The notes: generated by a model from the letters alone, not told the origin. 64,000 bases of DNA from Ravibacter sp037191015 (GCA_037191015.1 JBBCKD010000026.1:78050-142049), one strand, 5' to 3'; counted from the first letter of the stretch, positions 15,921 to 25,638 are shown. Program-made: numbers and translations.

Positions 15921-17486
15921 CTACTCCCTCAGCAACTCATTTTCCTCGAGAATGACGAAGCGGAAGTCGAGCGGGTCGAAGCTTCGGAACAAGCCCGGTA
16001 TAAAATGCCGGTTTGTGAGATGGAAGTCCAGGAAATTGGCATACCGTTCCTGGGGAACGCCGTTCGGAAAGAAGCTGTCAAGTACAGCCTGAAGCTGGCC
16101 CAGTACAACGCCGTGTTTTCTCTCTTCTGCTTTATGGAGACGCTTTTCCAGCTTCGCAAAGGACTTCAGCAGCCTTGTCTTCTCGGCCAGCGCCGCAGCT
16201 TCCATCGTCACGTCTACAGCTTTGGCTTTTGAAGTAACCTTATCAAAAAGCGATTTCAACTCGTCTTTTTCCTCTTCGAGATGGAGACAGTGACCCGCAC
16301 ACCTTTCCACTATTTTTTTTCGCAGGAAATCTCTGTTGCCGAACGTATCGGAATAGCTGATATCCAGCTTTTTCATCCGCCTTTCCTCGGCAGCGGTCAC
16401 ATACAGGGCGAAGTTACGCGGTATAAGCGCAGGGAAAGGAACGTGGTAGAGGTCAAAGATGCTTTTGAGCTGCATCCAGTAGGGGATTTCCGACGGTCCG
16501 CCTATATAAGCCAGGTTGGGCAGGATATATTCCTGGTAAAGAGGCCTGAGCACCACATTGGGGCTGAAGCGTTCGGGGTATTGTTCTGCTTCCCCGAGGA
16601 TGGCCTCCTGCGTAAATTTCCTGCCTGTCCGCAGAACCTGGTATTCGTCACCGCTTCTTACGATACGTTCCCGGAGCCGGGGAGCAAGATAAAACAGGTT
16701 GATCTCCCTGGCATGTACGGGCGTGTCGTAACCCAGGGCGTTCAGCTGCCGGGAAGTATGCTGCACCAGGTCGGCGCACCGGACTTCGGTAAGCTCGTCT
16801 TTAATGACGGGAAGGAACTCTCTTTTTAAAGCAGGGTGGCTGGCATCAAGGCTGATAAGCCCGGCTTTGCCGAAAAAATCGTGCATATACTGCCTGACAG
16901 CCCCGGTCAGCGTGTCGTTTTCGGCATAGGCCCTCTCAAAGACGCCGACCTGCTCGGGAAACTGTGCGGCAATGTCTGCGAGTTTACGGGGATCCAGCTC
17001 GCCGACCGCACCGGCCGGTTCGCCGTTCCAGGTAAAAGTTTTGCCGAAAAGGTGGACGGATGCGATTTCCATGAAATCATGATCTTCTGTAGCCATCCAG
17101 TAGACCGGTACGAAATTATAATCGGGATAGGTGATTTTAAGCAGCCTCGCCAGGTTGATCGTGGTGATGATCTTGTAGAAAACATAAAGAGGGCCGCCGA
17201 AAATATTGAGCTGGTGTCCGGTGGTTACCGTAAACGTCTTTTCGTCGAGCAGCACGGAAAAATCGGGCGCATCAGGCATGTTCCCGTATTGCTCCGAAAG
17301 TACGTCTGCGAGCAGTTTCCGCTTTTCCGGCCTGAATTTTTCCTTGTTCTCTATCAGGAATCTGAAGTTCTCAAGATTTGGATAATAGGAATAAAATGAG
17401 CTTAAATCCGGTTTTCCCGCGAGGTAATCGATCAGTAATTTTGGGAACTGCCCGGTTTGCTGCAGCTCAAGGTATTGTTGCATCAT
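15921..17486 (-). CDS. bshC: Bacillithiol biosynthesis cysteine-adding enzyme BshC
   Basis: 521 aa. The N-terminal HxGH-like nucleotide-binding region is VTTGHQLNIFGGPLYVFYKI (about 90-108), followed by PVYWMATEDHDFMEI, then FSPNVVLRPLYQEYILP and GGPSEIPYWMQLK. A coiled-coil segment (about 395-455, Lys/Glu-rich) precedes the C-terminal RHFIPGLFRSFDPLDFRF tail in two parts. BshC adds cysteine to GlcN-malate, the last step to bacillithiol. BshA and BshB are not in this window. The two ATGs at 17486 and 17483 are equivalent starts. Confidence 0.95.
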   Translation of the reverse strand: MMQQYLELQQTGQFPKLLIDYLAGKPDLSSFYSYYPNLENFRFLIENKEKFRPEKRKLLADVLSEQYGNMPDAPDFSVLLDEKTFTVTTGHQLNIFGGPLYVFYKIITTINLARLLKITYPDYNFVPVYWMATEDHDFMEIASVHLFGKTFTWNGEPAGAVGELDPRKLADIAAQFPEQVGVFERAYAENDTLTGAVRQYMHDFFGKAGLISLDASHPALKREFLPVIKDELTEVRCADLVQHTSRQLNALGYDTPVHAREINLFYLAPRLRERIVRSGDEYQVLRTGRKFTQEAILGEAEQYPERFSPNVVLRPLYQEYILPNLAYIGGPSEIPYWMQLKSIFDLYHVPFPALIPRNFALYVTAAEERRMKKLDISYSDTFGNRDFLRKKIVERCAGHCLHLEEEKDELKSLFDKVTSKAKAVDVTMEAAALAEKTRLLKSFAKLEKRLHKAEERKHGVVLGQLQAVLDSFFPNGVPQERYANFLDFHLTNRHFIPGLFRSFDPLDFRFVILEENELLRE

Positions 17487-17582
17487 AGGTCTTGATCCAG
17501 AGGTGCGTCTGTTCTGTTGTTAACGTCAAAAGACAAGTACATAATTCCCGAAATATTCCCGGACAACAGAAAAATGAGTTTT

Positions 17583-18635
17583 TCAGCTGTCTGAAATGCC
17601 TAATTCCCTGATGATGACTTCAGCGTCAAAACCGTTTTCTATGGACGGAAGATACTTCTCATAAGCTTCTTTCTGAAGCTTTGTTGCGTAGGTCCGGTGA
17701 AAGAAATAGCGTCCGTATTTAATGACGTAATTCAGTATAAAAAACCGGTATGCTTCTTTCATAAACCTGACTTCGTTGGCTGTCAGGGGGTATATGGCAT
17801 GATACTCTTTGAGAAAGAGCAGGAAGCGGGATTCGCTGAGCGTGTTGATGCCGTAGCTGAAGACCGTTCTGTCGCCTGCATCGGAAACGACGCGGCTGAA
17901 GAAATAGAAGTCCATGATCCGGTTGGAGATACGGAACCAGTCGTAGTCCCAGCGCGAAAAAAGCTGGAGATCTTCCGATACGGAAAAATTACCGATGTTC
18001 CAGTCTACAAAGACCGGCAGCTTGTCGAAAGCCTTTATGCCCAGTAAATCGATATTCTTCAGAAACTGTTCGCAATGCAACCTGATCGTATCGATATGGA
18101 GGCGGTATTCAAATTCGCCCGTTTCCGTCTGCAGGATCCCGAGCAGCTCCTGGATATCGGTCCGTACAGTCTTGGATGATTTGGGGAGCACCTTCCCGGC
18201 GCGAAGGCAGGCCTTGTGAAAAGTAGCCATTTCTTTGCCCAGCTTCCTGATCTTCTCTTCGTCAAGCCTTGCAGGGAGCCGGTTGGCGCTCCTGATGGGA
18301 TTATAGAAAACTACCCAGGTATCAATAAAGCTGTTTTTGTAGCGGTATGTGTAGACCTGGTTGTTTTTGACGAGAGATTTCGCCAGAACGTTCTCATAAG
18401 GATAGAGCAGGTTGGTCGCTAGCGCGTGGATGATCCGGTGGTCTTCCTTGAAATGCTCAAATACCCCAAAATAGGATAATTTGGCGATCACCATTTCTTC
18501 GGAGTCCAACCGCACCCTGAAAACGTGATTGGTAGAAACCCGGGCACTTATATCTTCAATCGAAACGATCTCCCTGTTTTTATCGTAATGATGCCAGGCC
18601 TCTTCTATAATGGCCGGATAGTCGACAATTCGCAT
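17583..18635 (-). CDS. APH-like (choline/aminoglycoside kinase fold) phosphotransferase
   Basis: ATG 18635 gives 350 aa; an upstream TTG (18647) is unlikely. The kinase features visible are the ATP-site beta-strands (NHVFRVRL, EMVIAKLSYFG), then VFVDWNIGNF, a diverged version of the catalytic HxDxxxxN loop with Asp and Asn kept, and FSRWDYDWFRI in the position of the D-x-D/DW motif. It belongs to the broad APH/HSK2-like group and its substrate is unknown. The catalytic-loop His is replaced by Val (VDWNIGN), unusual but seen in distant relatives. It stands alone upstream of bshC with a 96-nt gap. Confidence 0.65.
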   Translation of the reverse strand: MRIVDYPAIIEEAWHHYDKNREIVSIEDISARVSTNHVFRVRLDSEEMVIAKLSYFGVFEHFKEDHRIIHALATNLLYPYENVLAKSLVKNNQVYTYRYKNSFIDTWVVFYNPIRSANRLPARLDEEKIRKLGKEMATFHKACLRAGKVLPKSSKTVRTDIQELLGILQTETGEFEYRLHIDTIRLHCEQFLKNIDLLGIKAFDKLPVFVDWNIGNFSVSEDLQLFSRWDYDWFRISNRIMDFYFFSRVVSDAGDRTVFSYGINTLSESRFLLFLKEYHAIYPLTANEVRFMKEAYRFFILNYVIKYGRYFFHRTYATKLQKEAYEKYLPSIENGFDAEVIIRELGISDS

Positions 18636-19106
18636 AGTTAAACTCAAATGAATAAGGGGTAAAAAGACAGAATTGTACGATCTTTCCGCCTTTTCCGCTT
18701 TGAATTAAACGCTTTGTCGTGAAATTACGCTATATCCCGAATTACTTAATTTGTAAAACGGATTGATTTCTAAATAGATAATATTTAAAAAGTTCAATTT
18801 GTAAAGATAAAGCTGAAACCCTGTCCCGGGATTTTTTCCTTAGAAAAATACGGTAAGCCGGGTAGGGGTAAGTGTAGGCTTTACGCGTCACTGAGCTGTA
18901 TATGAGCAAACTGGTATTACAGTAGCCAATCGTTTTCCTGAATGACTTTTTATAACGATACAAACTTAAGCATATAAGTGGTTGCCCTTTAAAATCCAAT
19001 TGGAACCATGTTATCAGTCATCACAGCCGGCGCCCGGTAACGCGGGCTCCGGCGGGGCGCTTTCTAAAAATATGCTGCCGGATACCTTAACTATAGAATT
19101 GAGATC
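18636..19106. other. AT-rich divergent intergenic region
   Basis: 471 nt between the kinase gene (-) and fbp (+). The left two thirds are AT-rich and the right third has a GC-rich patch at about 19023-19065 (CCGGCGCCCGG, then GGCTCCGGCGGGGCGC) just before fbp. An 85-codon minus-strand frame (18742-18999) has amino-acid composition unlike a protein of this genome and is not called. No promoter with both elements was found. Confidence 0.4.
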
Positions 19107-20132
19107 ATGAACAAAAAATCAGTCCAGGAGCTGGCCGTGCTGATCGGTACCACGCTCGACCGTTTCATCCACCAGGAGCAGAGTGCGTTTCCCTATGCCA
19201 CGGGGGAGCTTTCCCATCTTTTGAGAGATATAGCGCTGGCCGGGAAAATCATCAACAGGGAAGTAAACAGGGCCGGTCTTGTCGATCTGTCGGGCGCTAT
19301 GGGTCATGCGAATATCCAGGGTGAGAGCCAGCAAAAGCTGGATGTGATCGCTAATATCCGTTTTCTCAGGGCGTTGCAGCGGGGAGGGGAGGTGTGCGCC
19401 ATCATATCGGAGGAAGATGAAGGGATAATTTATACCAACAACGATAACGGTAAATATGTGGTGGCGATCGATCCGCTGGACGGATCTTCCAATATTGACG
19501 TAAATGTTTCGATCGGTACTATCTTTTCGATTTACCGGCGCGTCACGCCGATCGGGACACAGGCGAGCATGTCGGACTTCATGCAGGGCGGAAGGAAGCA
19601 GGTGGCTGCCGGCTACATACTGTACGGTTCTTCCACCATGCTGGTTTATTCGACCGGCAGCGGGGTAAATGCCTTTACCTACGAATATTCGCTGGGGGAG
19701 TATATCCTGTCGCACAGGAACCTGCGATGCCCGGAAGACGGCTCGATTTATTCCATCAATGACGGGTATTTCGACGAGTACGAGGACTATATCCGCTCCT
19801 ATGTGCTGAAATGCAGGAAAAGAGGGCTGACTGCCAGGTATATCGGGTCGCTGGTAGGAGATTTTCATCGCAACAGCCTCAAAGGCGGCGTTTATATATA
19901 TCCTGCCACGGGAAAGTCGCCTTCGGGCAAGCTGAGGCTTTTGTATGAATGCTACCCGTTGGCATTCCTGGCGGAGCAGCTGGGCGCGGTAGCGACAGAC
20001 GGGCGGCAGGATATACTTGATATCATCCCGCAGCATTATCACCAGAGGACACCCTTTATAGTCGGGTCGCCGGCGATGGTCAGGGATATTCTGGAGGAGA
20101 AGGGACCTCTCCCCCCGGCACCCTCTCCTTAG
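19107..20132 (+). CDS. fbp: Class I fructose-1,6-bisphosphatase
   Basis: 341 aa. It has the metal-binding EEDEG and DPLDGSSNIDVN motifs, the helix SIGTIFSIYRR, and the sugar-phosphate active-site pattern GKLRLLYECYPLA (about 270-282). It hydrolyses F1,6BP to F6P in gluconeogenesis. The last codons, GPLPPAPSP, look unlike FBPase: they come from a C-rich repeat element whose hairpin contains the stop codon (TAG 20130-20132). The natural end was probably near the EEKG just before it. Followed by 240 nt of non-coding DNA. Confidence 0.95.
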   Translation: MNKKSVQELAVLIGTTLDRFIHQEQSAFPYATGELSHLLRDIALAGKIINREVNRAGLVDLSGAMGHANIQGESQQKLDVIANIRFLRALQRGGEVCAIISEEDEGIIYTNNDNGKYVVAIDPLDGSSNIDVNVSIGTIFSIYRRVTPIGTQASMSDFMQGGRKQVAAGYILYGSSTMLVYSTGSGVNAFTYEYSLGEYILSHRNLRCPEDGSIYSINDGYFDEYEDYIRSYVLKCRKRGLTARYIGSLVGDFHRNSLKGGVYIYPATGKSPSGKLRLLYECYPLAFLAEQLGAVATDGRQDILDIIPQHYHQRTPFIVGSPAMVRDILEEKGPLPPAPSP

Positions 20133-20146
20133 CAGGAGAGGGGGAG
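20106..20146. repeat. C-rich/G-rich palindromic repeat element at the 3' end of fbp
   Basis: CCTCTCCCC (20106-20114), then a perfect 9-bp stem CCCTCTCCT (20121-20129), a TAGC loop (20130-20133), AGGAGAGGG (20134-20142), then a G-run. This form (C-rich half, palindrome, G-rich half) resembles dispersed bacterial REP-like elements. The loop carries the fbp stop codon. No other copy was found in this window. Confidence 0.6.
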
Positions 20147-20281
20147 TCGGTTCTAAAATCTTCAGGACAAGGACAGGGAGGATGCTTATTGCCTGTCGTT
20201 TAAAGCTTTTGCCGTACACCTCACACCGATACCCATTAAGTAAAAATTAAATTATCCCGGACCTATTCCGGATGATAGGGA

Positions 20282-20289
20282 TATCTTTG
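20282..20289 (+). promoter_or_regulatory. Candidate -7 box of icd
   Basis: TATCTTTG fits TAnnTTTG and lies 83 nt upstream of the ATG at 20373. No TTTG at the expected -33 position. Confidence 0.35.
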
Positions 20290-20372
20290 TAAAATAGCCG
20301 TGAATTGTGAGACATCAGGTGGCGATGAACAACCATCATCACATCGACACATCACCACATTATTTTATATAA

Positions 20373-21821
20373 ATGATATCAACCGAGAAAGTCCCAGTAA
20401 CAATAGCCTACGGCGATGGAATAGGTCCTGAAATTATGGCTGCGACGTTAAGCATCCTGGAGGCAGCCGGCGCCCGTATAGAGCCTGAAATAATCGAAGT
20501 AGGAGAAAAGGTATACCAGAGCGGCGTCCCCGGGGGGATCCGCGAAAGCGCATGGGAATCGCTGAGAAGGACAAAGGTATTCCTGAAAGCGCCGATTACG
20601 ACCCCGCAGGGCGGCGGCTATAAGAGCCTCAACGTGACGACCCGCACCGCACTGGGCCTGTATGCAAATGTGCGGCCCAACCAGGCATATGCTCCTTTTG
20701 TACGTACAAGGCACCCTGAGCTCGACGTGGTGATCATACGGGAAAACGAAGAAGATCTCTATACCGGCATAGAATACCGGCAGACCAACCAGGCCTACCA
20801 GACCCTGAAGCTCGTCACAAGGCCCGGTTGCGAGCGTATTATCCGCTATGCTTTCCAGTATGCCCGGGCCTACGGGAGGAAGAAAGTGACCTGCTTTTCG
20901 AAGGATAACATCATGAAAATGACCGACGGGCTTTTTCACAGGATCTTTGACGAAATAGGCGGCGAATACCCGGAGATAGAGAAAGATCACTGGATTATCG
21001 ATATAGGTTCGGCCCTTCTCGCCGACCAGCCGGAGCGGTTTGACGTTATTGTAACGCTCAATCTCTATGGCGACATTATTTCCGATATAGCCGCCCAGGT
21101 GGCGGGCTCGGTAGGAATGGGGGGCTCGGCCAATGTGGGAGACCAGTGCGCCATGTTCGAGGCGATACACGGCTCGGCGCCCGATATAGCCGGAAAGGGT
21201 ATCGCGAATCCTTCGGGATTGCTGAACGGCGCTATCATGATGCTCGTCCATATAGGACAGGGAGCTGTTGCCGAAAAAATACACAATGCCTGGCTGAAGA
21301 CCATCGAGGACGGGATCCATACCGGAGATATTTACAAAGACGAGCTCAGCCGGAAAAGAGTAGGCACGAAGGAATTCGGGGAAGCGGTAATAGCACGCCT
21401 GGGACAGAATCCCGAACATTTCCGGCCTGTAAGCTATGCGCAGGTGCCTGACCCGATCCGGACAGAAAGCACAGAACGGACCAGGGAGGTGAAAGAGCTT
21501 TGCGGTGTGGATATTTTCCTGGATTGGGAGGGAAATGCGAATCACCTGGGAGATTCGCTGGCCGGGATCGGCGCCGGGGGCATGGAACTGTCGGCCATTA
21601 CGAACAGGGGCGCGAAGGTATATCCCGGATCATTCCCGGAAACATTTATAACCGACCACTGGCGTTGCAGGTATCTTTCTGTGTGGGGTGAAATGCTGCG
21701 GCAGGATGTAATTGACCTGCAGGCCTCTTTAATATCAGCCGGTTACGATGTGATTAAAACGGAAAATCTCTATAAGTTTAACGGCGTACCGGGATATTCC
21801 GCCATCCAGGGAGAGGACTGA
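20373..21821 (+). CDS. icd: NADP-dependent isocitrate dehydrogenase (long, Thermus-like type)
   Basis: 482 aa. YGDGIGPEIM at the N-terminus, PITTPQGGGYKSLNVTTR (substrate Ser/Arg region, in two parts), RENEEDLYTGIEY, then NLYGDIISDIAAQVAGS with metal Asp residues, and FEAIHGSAPDIAGK with IANPSGLL for the cofactor site. About 140 residues after the core (from ~345) form a second domain with LDWEGNANHLGD, as in the long IDHs. It oxidises isocitrate to 2-oxoglutarate in the TCA cycle. Cofactor preference cannot be proven by eye. Alone between fbp and the porE-like gene. Confidence 0.9.
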   Translation: MISTEKVPVTIAYGDGIGPEIMAATLSILEAAGARIEPEIIEVGEKVYQSGVPGGIRESAWESLRRTKVFLKAPITTPQGGGYKSLNVTTRTALGLYANVRPNQAYAPFVRTRHPELDVVIIRENEEDLYTGIEYRQTNQAYQTLKLVTRPGCERIIRYAFQYARAYGRKKVTCFSKDNIMKMTDGLFHRIFDEIGGEYPEIEKDHWIIDIGSALLADQPERFDVIVTLNLYGDIISDIAAQVAGSVGMGGSANVGDQCAMFEAIHGSAPDIAGKGIANPSGLLNGAIMMLVHIGQGAVAEKIHNAWLKTIEDGIHTGDIYKDELSRKRVGTKEFGEAVIARLGQNPEHFRPVSYAQVPDPIRTESTERTREVKELCGVDIFLDWEGNANHLGDSLAGIGAGGMELSAITNRGAKVYPGSFPETFITDHWRCRYLSVWGEMLRQDVIDLQASLISAGYDVIKTENLYKFNGVPGYSAIQGED

Positions 21822-22040
21822 AGCTACGTTTTAAGAGACGGATTTGCCACATCCTTTGAAAAAGCTTCGTAATTTACAGAGTTTTAGGCCTGGACCGGGA
21901 AAGCCGGCCTGCCGGAGAATTTTGAACGGGATTGCATATTTTCGTTGTTTCGTACGTTTATTAACAGGTGCTTTAAACTTTTTGAAATCAAACCGGATCC
22001 CTCTTTCTGTCAAAGTTGGGGTAACGGGTTATAAGTAGGT

Positions 22041-24053
22041 ATGAAAAGGCATAATTATATACGTTTGTCACTTTGGGCAGTCTTGCTGCTGGGGATAGGG
22101 TTATGGTCGTGTGATTCGGCGAAAAAGACCTTTAATTCCGGTGTACGTAAGTTTAAGGATGGCGAGTATGATCTGGCTATTAAAGATTTCAGCGCGGCGC
22201 TGGAAGCAAACTACGAGGTAAAGGAAGCAAACAGGTTTATTGCCGAGTCCTACAGGTTGTCCAACCGGTTCAGAGAGGCGATCCCTTATTTTAAGAAAGT
22301 GGTGGAGGAAGAACCGGACAATGCCGATGCCCGCTTTCAATATGCCTATGCTCTTAAAACCGCCGGCCAGTACAATGAGGCGAGAGAGTATTTTCTTGCG
22401 GCAGCCAATCTTGCCAATGTGCCGGAGAATATGAAAAGCCGGGCGCTGAGAGAGGTCGAGATCCTCAGGATTATGGACAGGATAGCGCTGAAGAAGCCGG
22501 AATTCGAGGTTGAAAACCTGCCGGTCAATACACCCGGAGCGGAGTTCGGGCCCGCAGTGGTAGGACAGGAGCTGATGTTTTCGTCTTCCAGGAAGCAGAA
22601 GACCTATAAGAACAATGGTCAGCAGATGCTGGGCATTTATAAGATCGGCTTTGGTGAAGATCCTACCAGGATGCTTCCCGGCAATGCAGCCCTTTTCAGC
22701 CAGCAGATATTCGATCCGGAGGCGAATGAAGGCTCGCCCGCCTTTTCGCCCGACGGGAAAACCCTGGTTTTCGCCCGCGGAAATACCGGCAAAAAACGAG
22801 GAACTACTGACGTAAAGCTCTATATGTCGCGTAATGTGAACGGGCAATGGAGCGAGCCGCGCTACCTGCCGATAAACGACTCCCTGGCGTGGGACGGCTC
22901 CCCGGCGTTTTCCCGAGACGGAAAGACGCTTTATTTTGCATCGAACCGTAAGGGAGGCCTTGGGGGTATAGACCTTTACAGCACGAATATGGATGCTTCC
23001 GGCCGGTTCAGCAGGCCGGTCAACATGGGTGCATCGATCAATACGCCCGGAGACGAAATGTTTCCTTACGTTTCGCCCGATAACAAACTGTATTTTGCCT
23101 CTGACGGACATCCCGGCCTGGGCAAGCTGGATATTTTTGTGGCGACGCGCTCCCAGGGCGTGATCGCAATCGAGAATATGGGTATCCCGTTCAATACCCC
23201 GCAGGATGACTTCGGCCTCGTTTTCCTGGACGATGAAAGCGGCTTCTTCTCGAGCAACAGGGAAGGAGGGAAAGGCGACGACGATATCTACTATTTTTAT
23301 ATCCCCGAGAGCGAGACAGACAGGCCGGTGGTTGCGGACAAGCCGGAAGATCCCCGCCTGTTCGAAGGGAAGCCTAAAACAGTCGCTTATTTCCTCGCCG
23401 GTACGGTGCTCGAGAACGATCCGGAAAATGCAGCCCCTCTCGACTCGGCCTACGTAAGGATAATAGTCGAGGGAGATAGTACTGAAGTAGAGCTGGCCCG
23501 GCTGGACACGGATAATAAGGGAGATTTCGGTACTTTCAGGCTGGAAGAAGGAAAAAGCTACGATCTGCTGGCCGGACGACGGGGATTCATCAGCAAAAGG
23601 GTGCCGTTTTCTATGGAAGGTAAATCGATACCTTTCATTTTCCTGAATAAGCTTCACACCGATACGACTTACCGCGTGACCATCAGGCTTGACCGCCTCG
23701 AACTCAACAAGACTTTTACGCTTGAGAATATCTATTACGACCTTGATAAGTTCGATATCAGGGCCGATGCGGCCCCTGAGCTGGATAAGCTGGCGCAGCT
23801 CCTGAAAGACAACCCGACGATGGTAATAGAGCTGAGCTCCCATACCGACACCCGCGGGTCTGATGCCTACAACATGACGCTTTCCCAGAAACGCGCCGAA
23901 TCGGTCGTGAACTACCTGACCTTAAAAGGTATCGATGCCGACAGGATGGAGGCGCGGGGCTACGGGGAACGGGATCTGATCGTTCAGACTGCGAAAACCG
24001 AGGAAGAGCACCAGCGAAACCGCCGTACCGAGTTTACGATTCTCAGCTATTGA
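22041..24053 (+). CDS. porE: OmpA-family outer-membrane lipoprotein with TPR and beta-propeller, PorE-like
   Basis: 670 aa. A lipoprotein signal ends at LWSC (Cys ~24). TPR-like helices follow at about 30-145, a PD40/WD40-like beta-propeller at about 165-430 (repeated F-SPDGK/SRDGKTLYFAS units), a carboxypeptidase-regulatory-like beta-sandwich at about 440-545, and a C-terminal OmpA peptidoglycan-binding domain at 555-670 (LSSHTDTRGSD, SQKRAESVVNYL). This is the PorE architecture of the type IX secretion system, which links outer-membrane components to peptidoglycan. No other T9SS gene is nearby, so PorE identity versus another OmpA paralogue is not settled. Confidence 0.75.
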   Translation: MKRHNYIRLSLWAVLLLGIGLWSCDSAKKTFNSGVRKFKDGEYDLAIKDFSAALEANYEVKEANRFIAESYRLSNRFREAIPYFKKVVEEEPDNADARFQYAYALKTAGQYNEAREYFLAAANLANVPENMKSRALREVEILRIMDRIALKKPEFEVENLPVNTPGAEFGPAVVGQELMFSSSRKQKTYKNNGQQMLGIYKIGFGEDPTRMLPGNAALFSQQIFDPEANEGSPAFSPDGKTLVFARGNTGKKRGTTDVKLYMSRNVNGQWSEPRYLPINDSLAWDGSPAFSRDGKTLYFASNRKGGLGGIDLYSTNMDASGRFSRPVNMGASINTPGDEMFPYVSPDNKLYFASDGHPGLGKLDIFVATRSQGVIAIENMGIPFNTPQDDFGLVFLDDESGFFSSNREGGKGDDDIYYFYIPESETDRPVVADKPEDPRLFEGKPKTVAYFLAGTVLENDPENAAPLDSAYVRIIVEGDSTEVELARLDTDNKGDFGTFRLEEGKSYDLLAGRRGFISKRVPFSMEGKSIPFIFLNKLHTDTTYRVTIRLDRLELNKTFTLENIYYDLDKFDIRADAAPELDKLAQLLKDNPTMVIELSSHTDTRGSDAYNMTLSQKRAESVVNYLTLKGIDADRMEARGYGERDLIVQTAKTEEEHQRNRRTEFTILSY

Positions 24054-24068
24054 CGGTTTTATCCGGGC

Positions 24069-25532
24069 CTATACCCGCAACGCATCTTTCCTTTTCCCGA
24101 TTGACAAAAGCCACAAGCCCAGGAAGGTAATCAGTCCATTGATGATCAGCCTTTCAAATCCGAACTGGTAGCCGTTGAACCAATACGTGGAGTTCTCGTT
24201 AAGGATGTAGGTAAAGAGGGGTGCTGCTACGCACACTGCAGGAACCCACTTGTCCCTGATACCTGTCCTGGTCAGCACGCCAAATGAAAACAGTCCCAGG
24301 AGAGGGCCGTAAGTATACCCCGCCAGGTCGAATACGGCTGTAATCACTTCTTTGCTGTTGAGCTTGTTGAAGGCGATGATAACCATGTAGAAAAGCACCG
24401 AGAATCCAATATGTACCCAGAATTTGATGCGGGCGCGTTCCTTTTCAGGCTTGTCGCCGATATTCATGAAATCGACGCAGAATGAGGTAGTGAGCGCCGT
24501 AAGCGCCGAATCGGAGCTGGCATAGGTAGCAGCTGTAATACCGAGCAGGAAGGTGATGCCTACGACGGGACCCAGGTTATTGAGGGCTAGCATGGGGTAA
24601 AAATCGTCGGTTCTGGCAGGCGGCGTGATACCCTGGGCAGAGGCATACAGGTATAAAAGGGCGCCAAGCGAGAGGAAAAGCAGGTTTACAATGACCAGCA
24701 CTACCGTAAACCAGAACATATTCTTCTGGGCTTCACCGATATTTTTGCACGTCAGGTTCTTCTGCATCAGGTCCTGGTCGAGCCCGGTCATGACGACTGC
24801 GATGAACGCCCCGGCCAGAAATTGCTTGAAGAAGTTTTTGGAATCGTTGACCTCCCAGAAAAAAATCTTTGAATAAGCGCTTTCCCTGACGGTTTTTATG
24901 ATTTCGGAGGCGCTCGTCAGATCCAGCTCGCGGGCCACCAGGATGATAGTGAGAATCACCGCCGTAACCAGGAACAGCGTTTGGAGCGTATCGGTAATGA
25001 TGATGGTTTTGACCCCGCCCTTAAACGTATATACCCAGATCAGGAGGATGGTGATGGCTACCGAAACCTCGAACGGTATACCCAGCGGTTGAAATAGTGC
25101 GTATTGGAGCACCCCGGCAGCTACATACAGCCTTACGGCCGAACCGACGGTCCTCGAAATCAGGAAAACCGCCGAACCTGATTTGTATGACCAGAATCCA
25201 AACCGTTTTTCAAGATAAGTATAGATCGAGATAAGGTTCAGCCGGTAATAAAGCGGCATTAAGACCGTACCGATCACCAGGTAGCCCAGCAGGTAGCCCA
25301 GCACGACCTGGAAGTATGAAAACTGTATATTGGCTACCGAGCCCGGTATCGAAACAAAGGTCACTCCCGAAAGGGAAGTACCGATCATCCCGAAGGCTAC
25401 CAGGTACCAGGGCGATTGCCTGTTGGCAGTAAAAAACGTATTGGTATCGGCTCCTCTGGCGGTGTATAGCGACACGAGAATTAACATCAGAAAATAGACG
25501 GAGAGGATGCCGAGAGCGACGTATGGGTTCAT
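24069..25532 (-). CDS. Sodium:solute symporter (SSS family)
   Basis: 487 aa with about 13 transmembrane helices, of the Na+/solute symporter (PF00474) type. Landmarks are the N-terminal YTARGADTNTFFTANRQSPWY, GTSLSGVTFVSIPG (TM2), the GGVKTIIITDTLQ motif (about 170-182), and DQDLMQKNLTCKN. Sugar, proline or carboxylate substrates cannot be told apart by eye. It converges with the porE-like gene (15 nt between stops) and is divergent from clpS. Confidence 0.9.
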   Translation of the reverse strand: MNPYVALGILSVYFLMLILVSLYTARGADTNTFFTANRQSPWYLVAFGMIGTSLSGVTFVSIPGSVANIQFSYFQVVLGYLLGYLVIGTVLMPLYYRLNLISIYTYLEKRFGFWSYKSGSAVFLISRTVGSAVRLYVAAGVLQYALFQPLGIPFEVSVAITILLIWVYTFKGGVKTIIITDTLQTLFLVTAVILTIILVARELDLTSASEIIKTVRESAYSKIFFWEVNDSKNFFKQFLAGAFIAVVMTGLDQDLMQKNLTCKNIGEAQKNMFWFTVVLVIVNLLFLSLGALLYLYASAQGITPPARTDDFYPMLALNNLGPVVGITFLLGITAATYASSDSALTALTTSFCVDFMNIGDKPEKERARIKFWVHIGFSVLFYMVIIAFNKLNSKEVITAVFDLAGYTYGPLLGLFSFGVLTRTGIRDKWVPAVCVAAPLFTYILNENSTYWFNGYQFGFERLIINGLITFLGLWLLSIGKRKDALRV

Positions 25533-25603
25533 CTGGATGGGAAAACTTATTTTTAGCGCGGGTGAAAGTACAAAAAAACCTTCTTTAGTTTGGCATCTTT
25601 AAG

Positions 25604-25611
25604 TAGATTTG
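25604..25611 (+). promoter_or_regulatory. Candidate -7 box of clpS
   Basis: TAGATTTG fits TAnnTTTG and lies 27 nt upstream of the ATG at 25639. The nearest upstream TTTG is only 11 nt away, too close for a standard -33 element. Confidence 0.3.
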
Positions 25612-25638
25612 CTTCTGAAAACGAAATATGGTTGACAA

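Noticed and set aside
18742..18999. 85-codon minus-strand frame in the intergenic region
   Set aside because: AT-rich DNA, no homology-like features, no promoter, and an unusual Tyr/Ser/Lys-rich composition.
19119..20219. 366-codon frame antisense to fbp
   Set aside because: Shadow of a well-supported enzyme gene; runs through the repeat at the 3' end.
20448..21545. 365-codon frame antisense to icd
   Set aside because: No motif; sense frame is a clear isocitrate dehydrogenase.
21844..22038. 64-codon frame between icd and the porE-like gene
   Set aside because: No signal or recognisable composition; the region is a plain 219-nt gap.
22101..23843. 580-codon frame antisense to the porE-like gene
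   Set aside because: A long open frame opposite a GC-rich gene; its composition (Arg/His/Ile-rich) is typical of an antisense shadow, and the sense frame has clear domains.
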